Shown one piece after another: positions 58,032-64,000 of a DNA stretch of 64,000 nucleotides (position 1 is the stretch's first letter; each line of letters begins with the position of its first letter). Position numbers and translations under genes: made by a program. Source of the DNA: Nevskiaceae bacterium. GTDB taxonomy: Bacteria > Pseudomonadota > Gammaproteobacteria > Nevskiales > Nevskiaceae. Location: the NCBI GenBank assembly GCA_004298465.1, contig SCRT01000020.1, positions 1 to 64,000 on the forward strand. Direction: 5' to 3'. Under the pieces are notes generated by a model. The model worked only from the letters and a program-made list of their open reading frames with translations, ran no database searches and had not been told where the DNA came from.

Positions 58032-58495
58032 ATACATTCCGCGACCTGCGTCGCCACCACACGGCGCCGTTCGCAGTCACCGGCATCCTCGCCATTCTCG
58101 GCGGCGGATTGATTGCCGCGGTCACTGCACACGCACCCACGCAACCGTGGACCTGGGCAGCCGCCTACATCGTGCTCGTCGCGGGCGCTGCACAGATTGC
58201 GTTCGGCGTCGGCCAGAGCGCGCTCACCACGCTCACGCTGCCCCCGCGGCTCATCGCGCTGGAATGGCTGGCGCTGAATCTCGGCAACGCCGGCGTCGTG
58301 GCGGGCGTTCTCACCGACCGTCCCGGCATCGTCACGGCAGGCACGGCGTTGTTCGCATTCACGTTGCTGCTGTTCCTCATCGGCGTGCGGCACGCCTGCC
58401 ATCAGCGCACCGCCATTGCCTACCGCCTCGTGCTCGGCGTGCTGTTCGTCAGCTCCCTCACCGGGCTGGTGTTGTCCCTCGCGCCACACCACTGA
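58025..58495 (+). CDS. Small inner-membrane protein with four helices
   Basis: This 156-residue protein has four predicted membrane segments: [51 protein letters not shown] and [21 protein letters not shown] start overlaps the lipA stop, so it is translationally coupled to lipA. No family is recognised. Confidence 0.75.
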   Translation: MLNTFRDLRRHHTAPFAVTGILAILGGGLIAAVTAHAPTQPWTWAAAYIVLVAGAAQIAFGVGQSALTTLTLPPRLIALEWLALNLGNAGVVAGVLTDRPGIVTAGTALFAFTLLLFLIGVRHACHQRTAIAYRLVLGVLFVSSLTGLVLSLAPHH

Positions 58496-58592
58496 AGGGA
58501 AACTGAAACTCGGCGCAGCCACAAGGCGCCCTGCGAAAATCGCCGCGCTACACTGTGCACCGCCCCAATTCCTGTTCCGGCCTCACCATTTC

Positions 58593-59378
58593 ATGACTTC
58601 CCAGATGTTTCCAGCCGACGCCAGCACGGCTTACCGTTGGCGCACCGGCGCGCTGCAGGCCATCCATCCTGTCCAAGCCGTAGCGCTCGACGACCTGCTG
58701 GGGATCGACCGTCAGAAAGCCGAGCTGGTGCGGAATACGGCGCAGTTCGTTGCGCACCGCCCCGCGAACCATGCATTGCTGACCGGATCACGCGGCACGG
58801 GGAAATCCTCGCTCGTCAAGGCCGTCCTGACGCGCTTTGCCGCCGACGGCTTGCGGCTCATCGAAGTGCCCGTGCACGAGCTGTTCGCGCTGCCGGACGT
58901 CGTGGCACCGCTGCGTGGCCGCACCGAGCGCTTCATCCTGTACGTGGACGACTTTTCGGTCGCCGCGGATGACCCGGCGCTCGCGTCCCTGAAAGCGGCA
59001 CTGGACGGCGGCGTCGAGGAACCGCCCGACAACGTCCTGATCTACGCCACCAGCAACCGCCGCCACCTGCTGCCGGAATTCCAGAACGAGAACGAGCAAT
59101 ACACCTGGCACGGCGACGAGCTGCATCCCGGCGAATCGGTAGAGGAAAAGATCTCGCTTTCGGAACGCTTCGGCCTGTGGCTCAGCTTCCCGCCCTTCAC
59201 GCAGGACCAGTATCTGAACGTGGTCCAGTTGCACCTACGCCGACTGAACTGCGCGCGCTGGGACGACGAGACCCGTGTCCTGGCGTGCCGTTGGGCGCTG
59301 CAGCGCGGCTCGCGCTCCGGCCGCGTGGCGAATCAGTTCGCCCGCGATTTCGCCGGCCAGCAGCCACACTCCACATAA
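58593..59378 (+). CDS. DUF815-type AAA ATPase
   Basis: A 261-residue AAA+ protein with Walker A LLTGSRGTGKSSLVKAV (about residue 63), Walker B FILYVDDFSVA, a sensor IYATSNRRHLLPE and SERFGLWLSFPPFTQDQYL. It is typical of the DUF815 group, which resembles IstB/DnaC-type loaders and is uncharacterised. ATG 58593 is chosen because the protein family starts just before the YRWR segment. Confidence 0.88.
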   Translation: MTSQMFPADASTAYRWRTGALQAIHPVQAVALDDLLGIDRQKAELVRNTAQFVAHRPANHALLTGSRGTGKSSLVKAVLTRFAADGLRLIEVPVHELFALPDVVAPLRGRTERFILYVDDFSVAADDPALASLKAALDGGVEEPPDNVLIYATSNRRHLLPEFQNENEQYTWHGDELHPGESVEEKISLSERFGLWLSFPPFTQDQYLNVVQLHLRRLNCARWDDETRVLACRWALQRGSRSGRVANQFARDFAGQQPHST

Positions 59379-59405
59379 GACGTGGCGGGCTGCGGCCGAC
59401 GTCGG

Positions 59406-59663
59406 TCAGCCCAGCAGCCCCTTCACCTTGTCGATGTAGCGTTGCATGGCCTGTGCCGTACTCGTGCCCTTGAGCTGCGCCCAGGCGTCGTATTTCGCAC
59501 GACCCACCATGTCCAGCATGCCCGGCCGCTTGCCCGCCACGTCGCCGGCGCTGCCCTGCTTGAAGAGCGCATAAAGATCCAGAAGATCCGCATTGCCCGG
59601 ACGCTTCGTCAGTGTCCGCACATCTTTCTGGGCCTGCTCGAACAGTGCTTTCATATCCGCCAT
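59406..59663 (-). CDS. Acyl-CoA-binding protein
   Basis: The 85 residues form a four-helix ACBP: FEQAQKDVRTLTKRPGNADLLDLYALFKQGSAGDV, then RPGMLDMVGRAKYDAW and GTSTAQAMQRYIDKV. The Tyr, Lys and Trp that contact CoA are present. It buffers and carries long-chain acyl-CoA. Bacterial ACBPs are scattered among environmental proteobacteria with rich lipid metabolism. Start ATG 59663 gives the standard length. Confidence 0.92.
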   Translation of the reverse strand: MADMKALFEQAQKDVRTLTKRPGNADLLDLYALFKQGSAGDVAGKRPGMLDMVGRAKYDAWAQLKGTSTAQAMQRYIDKVKGLLG

Positions 59664-59916
59664 CGCAACCTCCGCGTCTGGAATTTCCGACTTCATCCCG
59701 ATTCTGGGAGCCCAATCGTCAACTCTCCGCATCATAGGGCAGTGCGCAACGGGCGTGCTGCCGTCTCATCCCTTCCCATCGGTGGGCACAGGCCCAGCAC
59801 CCCAGCGTGTCATCCAAGCAGCTGACGGCCTCCAGGGAATCACCCAAAATTGGTAGATAGTCGGCGAATCTGGCATGATTGCCGCAATGCAATAAAACTT
59901 CCTGCACGTGCAGTCG

Positions 59917-60390
59917 ATGTCTGAATCCATCCGCGTCATCAAGAAATATCCGAACCGCCGCTTGTACGACACCCATATCAGCCGCTACATCACGCTGGAA
60001 GAGGTTCGGCAACTCGTACTCGACAACATCGCGTTTCGCGTCGAGGACAAACGCACGTCACAGGACATCACCCGCGCGATCCTGCTGCAGGTCATCTCGG
60101 AACGGGAAGCGGATGGCGAGGCCATCTTCTCCTGTGAACTGCTCAGCCACATCATCCGGCTGTATGGCGACCCGATGCAGTCGAGCCTGAGCCGCTATCT
60201 TGAACTGTCGATGCAGATGTTCCTGGAGCGCCAGCAGATCTTCTCCGACAAGATCAGCGGGCTGCTGGGGCAGGCACAGCAACCGATCCAGGCCCTCAAG
60301 GACCTTGCCGATCGGCAAGTCCCCATCTGGCGCACGGTTCGCAAGGAATTCCTCAAGAATCTGTCGCACCGGACAACGCGCAACCCCTGA
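59917..60390 (+). CDS. phaR: Polyhydroxyalkanoate synthesis repressor PhaR
   Basis: This 157-residue protein has the N-terminal PHB/PHA accumulation regulator domain (VIKKYPNRRLYDTHISRYITLEEVRQLV) and the second ISEREADGEAIFSCELLSHIIRLYG domain. PhaR binds PHA granules and represses phasin genes. Synthase genes are not in the window. GTG 59908 is an alternative start. Confidence 0.9.
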   Translation: MSESIRVIKKYPNRRLYDTHISRYITLEEVRQLVLDNIAFRVEDKRTSQDITRAILLQVISEREADGEAIFSCELLSHIIRLYGDPMQSSLSRYLELSMQMFLERQQIFSDKISGLLGQAQQPIQALKDLADRQVPIWRTVRKEFLKNLSHRTTRNP

Positions 60391-60599
60391 AGCCGGGCAT
60401 TCGTTGACATCGGCATATCAACGATCCGTCTGATCCTGGATATTCGGGTGGCGTGGCTGACCTCACCCGCTTCGGGTAATCCGCAGTCATTCAGGCATTT
60501 CCCCGCGACGGGAACCAAAGCTTCTGGAACCCGGTCACAAGCTCAAGGGAATGGAACTCCTTTCATGATCGCCGGCTTGTCACGGTCCAGCGATTGCCG

Positions 60600-60628
60600 T
60601 TGACAAGCATCGAGTTCATATTTATACT
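60600..60628 (+). promoter_or_regulatory. Sigma-70 promoter of sRNA 1
   Basis: TTGACA (60600-60605), a 17-bp spacer and TATACT (60623-60628). This is a near-consensus promoter in a region without a gene and implies a start near 60636. Confidence 0.85.
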
Positions 60629-60635
60629 GCACTGC

Positions 60636-60741
60636 AACATAAGGAAGCGCGCATTGCTAAATGCCCGCTCCCGCTGGTCTCCTCCAGAAAGGCATCATGC
60701 CTTTCAATTTGGCCCCTCTTGAAAAAGAGGGGCATTTTTTT
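60636..60741 (+). ncRNA. Candidate sRNA 1 of a sibling pair
   Basis: About 106 nt run from the predicted start to the end of the T tract. In order it has a unique 5' part, a CTGG/CCAG stem that presents TCTCCT of the TCTCCTCC anti-Shine-Dalgarno motif (60678-60685), a perfect hairpin GAAAGGCA-TCA-TGCCTTTC (60687-60705), AATTTG, and the terminator. There is no ORF. Structure, promoter and duplication fit a trans-acting sRNA; Hfq binding to the 3' U tract is expected but unproven. Confidence 0.75.
60712..60741 (+). terminator. Terminator of sRNA 1
   Basis: GCCCCTCTT/AAGAGGGGC, 9 bp, with a GAAA tetraloop, then A and seven T residues. Confidence 0.9.
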
Positions 60742-60969
60742 GGCACTGAACAACGCCAGATGTCATCAATCTGGAACCGGACGCGCGTCTCGATCCGGGG
60801 CCATCGGCAACCGGCCGTGCCCCTGTCTGTGCTCCAGGCCTGCCGTCTGGACAGGGCCCAAAACGTTCGCACCGTGCCCACGTTACACCGTCACCCGGCA
60901 TGAACGACACCGCAGGCAGGGACAAGGATCCGACATTCCGGCAATCCGCCCACACGCGGCAAAGACGGC

Positions 60970-60998
60970 TTGACAGGCCTGCTCGCCACGTTTATAGT
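60970..60998 (+). promoter_or_regulatory. Sigma-70 promoter of sRNA 2
   Basis: TTGACA (60970-60975), a 17-bp spacer and TATAGT (60993-60998). The sequence after it, GCACCGCAACA, parallels GCACTGCAACA at the first promoter, so the start site is conserved. Confidence 0.85.
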
Positions 60999-61005
60999 GC
61001 ACCGC

Positions 61006-61115
61006 AACAAAGCTTGATCGACACGCGACGCAGCGGTCGGTGAGGCGCGAGTCTCCTCCAGAAAGGCATCATGCCTTTCAATTTGGCCCTTCTTGAAAAA
61101 GAGGGGCTTTTTTTT
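61006..61115 (+). ncRNA. Candidate sRNA 2 of a sibling pair
   Basis: About 110 nt. The 5' part differs from sRNA 1. The last 64 nt (61052-61115) match sRNA 1 at 62 of 64 positions and include TCTCCTCC, the same GAAAGGCA/TGCCTTTC hairpin and the terminator. The CTGG that closes the anti-SD loop in sRNA 1 is missing, so the motif may be more exposed here. It ends 139 bases before the convergent pnp stop. Confidence 0.75.
61086..61115 (+). terminator. Terminator of sRNA 2
   Basis: GCCCTTCTT/AAGAGGGGC (one T-G pair) with a GAAA loop and eight T residues. Confidence 0.9.
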
Positions 61116-61254
61116 GCGCCAACGACCTTCGACCGTGTTGCAGGCACGATTGCAATGCAAGTCTTGCCTCATACAAGACGAACGCGGCAGCATGCTCGCA
61201 CACGCCGCCGCGTTCGTTGTCTATGCCGGCTTCTCTTATGCAGGCCAACTACAA

Positions 61255-63363
61255 TCAATCTGCGTCGACGACTTCCACGGCCTTCATGGAGAGACGGATA
61301 CGCCCCTGGCGGTCGATCTCCAGCACCTTGACGCGAACCGCCTGGCCTTCATGAAGCTCATCCGCGACGTTCTCGACACGCTTGTCCGAGATCTGCGAGA
61401 TGTGCACGAGGCCGTCCTTGCCCGGCAGGATCGTGACGAACGCGCCGAAGTCCATGATGCGTGCCACCTTGCCCTCATAGATCTGGCCGACTTCGACATC
61501 CTTCGTCAGCGACTCGATGCGGGTAATGGCCTGCTTCGCGGCCACGCCGTCAACCGCCGCAATGCGGATTGTGCCGTCATCGTCGATATCGATCGTCGTG
61601 CCGGTTTCCTCGGTGATGGCGCGAATCGTCACGCCCCCTTTGCCGATGACGTCACGGATCTTGTCGGGGTTGATCTTGATGGTCGTGATGCGCGGCGCGT
61701 ATTCGGACATTTCCGTACGCGGGCTGGCGATCACCTTCTCCATCTCGCCAAGGATGTACTGGCGCGCCGTGTGGGCAGAAGCCAACGCCTCGCGCATGAT
61801 GTCGCCGGTGATGCCGGTCACCTTGATGTCCATCTGCAACGCGGTCACGCCATTGCGCGTGCCGGCCACCTTGAAGTCCATGTCGCCAAGGTGATCCTCG
61901 TCGCCGAGGATGTCGGTAAGCACCGCGTGACGGTCGCCTTCCAGGATCAGGCCCATGGCAATGCCGGCCACCGGTGCCTTGATCGGCACGCCGGCGTCCA
62001 TCAGCGACAGCGTCGTTCCGCACACCGTCGCCATGGAGGACGAACCGTTGGATTCCGTGATTTCCGACACCACGCGCACGACGTAGGGGAATTCCTTTTC
62101 CAAGTCCGGCATCACACCGAGCAACGCGCGCTTGGCGAGACGGCCGTGGCCGATCTCGCGACGCTTTGGGCTACCGACACGGCCAGTTTCGCCCACGGAA
62201 TACGGCGGGAAGTTGTAGTGCAGCAGGAACGGGTCACGCCAATCCTTGTCCATGCCGTCGATGAGCTGGGCGTCCTTGCCGGTGCCCAGCGTGGTGGTGA
62301 CCACCGCCTGCGTCTCGCCGCGCGTGAACAGCGCGGAACCGTGCGTGCGCGGCAACACGCCCACGCCGATCGACAGCTTGCGGACCGTGTGCAGGTCACG
62401 CCCGTCGATGCGCGGCTGGCCGGACAGAATGCGACCCCGCACGACGCGGCTTTCCAGGGCGTGGAACGCACGGGTCACGTCGCCCGCAGTCCATTCCGAC
62501 GCGTCGCCGGCAGTCAGCTGGGCAACGAGCTCCGCGCGCAATGCGTCGATGCCGTCATGACGCACCTGCTTGTCGGCGATGGTATAGAGCTTCTCCAGAT
62601 CCGGGCGCCGGGCATCCAGTGCGGCAACGAGCGCATCGTCGGCCTTGGCGGGCTTCCAGTCCCATTTCGGCTTGCCGGCTTCGGCCACCAGCGCATCGAT
62701 GGCGTCGATCGCGACCTGCATCTGCTCGTGGCCGAACAGCACCGCACCGAGCATGACATCTTCGGAAAGCTGCTTGGCTTCGGACTCGACCATCAGCACC
62801 GCCTTGTGGGTGCCGGCAACGACGAGGTTCAATTCAGTCTTCTGGAGCTGCTCGTCGGTCGGATTCAGGACATACTGCCCGCCGCTGTAGCCCACGCGTG
62901 CCGCGCCGATCGGCCCGGCAAACGGGACGCCGGACAGCGCCACGGCGGCCGAGGCGCCGATCATGGCGGGAATTTCGGAATCGATCTGCGGGTTCAGCGA
63001 CAGCACCGTTGCCACGATCTGGATTTCGTTGAAGAAACCTTTCGGAAACAACGGGCGCAACGGCCGGTCGATCAGACGGCTGGTCAGCGTTTCCTTTTCC
63101 GTCGGACGGCCTTCGCGGCGGAAGAAACTGCCTGGAATGCGACCACCCGCGTAGGAGCGTTCCTGATAATCGACGGTGAGCGGGAAGAAGTCCACATCCG
63201 CGCGGGGTTCCTTCTTCGCCACGGCGGACACGAGAACCACCGTGCCCTCGACACTGACGATGACCGCGCCGCTCGCCTGGCGCGCGACGGCGCCGGTCTC
63301 CAGCGTGACGGTATGCGCGCCGTAGGTAAATGATTTCTTCGTGGGTTCAACGGGATAGATCAT
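61255..63363 (-). CDS. pnp: Polyribonucleotide nucleotidyltransferase (PNPase)
   Basis: This 702-residue 3'-5' phosphorolytic exoribonuclease is a degradosome component. Two RNase PH domains ([27 protein letters not shown] in the first; [25 protein letters not shown] and [14 protein letters not shown] in the second, which holds the active site) precede a KH domain ([15 protein letters not shown]) and an S1 domain ([26 protein letters not shown]). It is downstream of rpsO as usual. ATG 63363 gives the standard start. Confidence 0.97.
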   Translation of the reverse strand: MIYPVEPTKKSFTYGAHTVTLETGAVARQASGAVIVSVEGTVVLVSAVAKKEPRADVDFFPLTVDYQERSYAGGRIPGSFFRREGRPTEKETLTSRLIDRPLRPLFPKGFFNEIQIVATVLSLNPQIDSEIPAMIGASAAVALSGVPFAGPIGAARVGYSGGQYVLNPTDEQLQKTELNLVVAGTHKAVLMVESEAKQLSEDVMLGAVLFGHEQMQVAIDAIDALVAEAGKPKWDWKPAKADDALVAALDARRPDLEKLYTIADKQVRHDGIDALRAELVAQLTAGDASEWTAGDVTRAFHALESRVVRGRILSGQPRIDGRDLHTVRKLSIGVGVLPRTHGSALFTRGETQAVVTTTLGTGKDAQLIDGMDKDWRDPFLLHYNFPPYSVGETGRVGSPKRREIGHGRLAKRALLGVMPDLEKEFPYVVRVVSEITESNGSSSMATVCGTTLSLMDAGVPIKAPVAGIAMGLILEGDRHAVLTDILGDEDHLGDMDFKVAGTRNGVTALQMDIKVTGITGDIMREALASAHTARQYILGEMEKVIASPRTEMSEYAPRITTIKINPDKIRDVIGKGGVTIRAITEETGTTIDIDDDGTIRIAAVDGVAAKQAITRIESLTKDVEVGQIYEGKVARIMDFGAFVTILPGKDGLVHISQISDKRVENVADELHEGQAVRVKVLEIDRQGRIRLSMKAVEVVDAD

Positions 63364-63511
63364 GATTCTGCTCGATGGTGGAACGCGTGCACGACACATC
63401 CTGCGAGCCGTTCGCCACTGCAACAATGGCGAGCTGGCCCGCGCCGTTCAGCGCATGAAAAAATATGGATGGCAGTCAAGGCGACCGCACATTCTCGGAA
63501 GGGCAAACGAA

Positions 63512-63532
63512 AACTGCGCCGGTGGCGCAGTT
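63512..63532 (-). terminator. Stem-loop between rpsO and pnp
   Basis: A perfect 9-bp stem (AACTGCGCC/GGCGCAGTT) with a 3-nt loop starts 10 bases after the rpsO stop and is followed on the minus strand by TTCGTTTG. It corresponds in position to the rpsO terminator/processing site known in E. coli; some read-through into pnp is expected. Confidence 0.7.
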
Positions 63533-63542
63533 CAAGTCGCGC

Positions 63543-63812
63543 CTAGCGGCGCAATCCCAGATTGGCGATGAGCTGCGTGTAGCGCCCTTCGTCCTTCCGT
63601 TTGAGGTAGTCGAGCAATTTGCGACGCTGGTTGACCATCTTCAGCAGACCTCGACGTGAATGGTTGTCCTTCACGTTCGCGCTGAAATGACCGCCCAGCC
63701 CGTTGATGCGCTCCGACAGCAGCGCAACCTGGACTTCCGGCGACGCTGTGTCTCCCTTGCTGCGGGCATATTTCTCGATGACCGCACGCTTCTGCTCTAC
63801 AGACAACGGCAT
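63543..63812 (-). CDS. rpsO: 30S ribosomal protein S15
   Basis: This 89-residue protein has the full family length. It starts [20 protein letters not shown] and contains [22 protein letters not shown], the conserved [22 protein letters not shown] and the LIANLGLRR end. It binds 16S rRNA helices 20-22 early in assembly. It sits between truB and pnp as in other gammaproteobacteria. Confidence 0.97.
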   Translation of the reverse strand: MPLSVEQKRAVIEKYARSKGDTASPEVQVALLSERINGLGGHFSANVKDNHSRRGLLKMVNQRRKLLDYLKRKDEGRYTQLIANLGLRR

Positions 63813-63856
63813 TTGACCTGACTCCGCGACTATCTTTCGACGTTAGTAAAGTCGTT

Positions 63857-63886
63857 ATTGTACGCATGCGATCGAATGCACAGCAA
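63857..63886 (-). promoter_or_regulatory. Promoter of rpsO-pnp
   Basis: On the minus strand TTGCTG (63881-63886), an 18-bp spacer and TACAAT (63857-63862) precede rpsO by about 45 bases. The position matches the rpsO promoter between truB and rpsO in E. coli. Confidence 0.5.
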
Positions 63887-63928
63887 CATTCGCACCGAGA
63901 GGCGGCAGCGGCGGGCCGGCTGCAAGCG

Positions 63929-64000
63929 TTACAGCCGCTCCTGGGCAGCCGCCAGCTGTGTGCGCACGACTGCTCCAGCCATTCCGGCGATTCCCAGCGC
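63929..64000 (-). CDS. truB: tRNA pseudouridine synthase B, C-terminal end
   Basis: Only the last 23 codons and the stop are in the window (start ALGIAGMAGAVVRTQLAAAQ). The LGIAGMAGAVVRTQL segment fits the final beta-strands of the TruB PUA-like domain (LGxGE...VxPxRL), and the position upstream of rpsO is the conserved one. The assignment rests mainly on synteny. Confidence 0.6.
   Translation of the reverse strand, partial: ALGIAGMAGAVVRTQLAAAQERL

Overview
The window looks like the chromosome of a high-GC gammaproteobacterium. The evidence is the blocks recA-recX-(insert)-alaS-lysC-tRNA-Ser, dapA-gcvR-bcp, guaB/guaA-xseA and truB-rpsO-pnp, together with EpmA/EF-P and PhaR. I cannot fix the genus from sequence alone. 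Deep-branching or environmental Gammaproteobacteria (Nevskiales, Steroidobacteraceae or Immundisolibacter-like) would fit, and the acyl-CoA and phosphotransferase-type accessory genes agree with that.

Layout. 1-10.6 kb: a Tat-exported protein start, tRNA-Thr(CGT), efp, recA, recX, a TetR regulator, an inverted three-gene accessory operon (APH-like phosphotransferase plus two uncharacterised proteins, coupled by ATGA overlaps), alaS, lysC and tRNA-Ser(GCT). The usual csrA after lysC is not there. 10.6-18.2 kb: a group-4 glycosyltransferase, a PRC-barrel/OmpA hybrid, an ABC exporter and a glycogen-debranching-type enzyme, then tRNA-Ser(GGA). 18.2-24.8 kb: dapA with a downstream lipoprotein, gcvR, peroxiredoxin, PIN-PhoH ATPase, enoyl-CoA hydratase, epmA, and a DksA homologue with a two-cysteine finger and a long basic tail. 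24.8-30.4 kb: a flavin/NADPH redox cluster (SDR, F420-type reductase fold, nitroreductase, OYE) with two LysR regulators.

30.4-41.9 kb is a defence island. hsdM-hsdS and hsdR are separated by a 1025-residue PHP-domain/SMC-like ATPase (TrlF-type), a zeta-toxin/Phd-type antitoxin pair under a palindromic promoter, an XRE antitoxin whose toxin is reduced to a C-terminal stub, and a HigA-like remnant. 42.2-48.7 kb holds a RIO-type kinase followed by an alkylation-repair cluster (ogt, ada, a free Ada-type zinc protein and two related 2OG-Fe(II) oxygenases). It ends in an internally deleted IS3-family element that keeps both inverted repeats. 48.7-64 kb is housekeeping: guaA, a haloacid dehalogenase, guaB, xseA, ettA, lipA, an ACBP, phaR, pnp, rpsO and the end of truB.

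The most novel-looking signal is between phaR and pnp. Two tandem, promoter-driven, non-coding transcription units share a 64-nt 3' half (62/64 identical) that carries a TCTCCTCC anti-Shine-Dalgarno motif, a perfect hairpin and a GAAA-loop terminator. Each has a TTGACA-17-TATAnT-type promoter. They read as a sibling sRNA pair. Other signals worth following are the degraded zinc site of Ada beside a stand-alone zinc protein, the toxin-antitoxin debris inside the restriction island, a tandem structured leader before the debranching enzyme, and the lack of a visible LexA box before recA.
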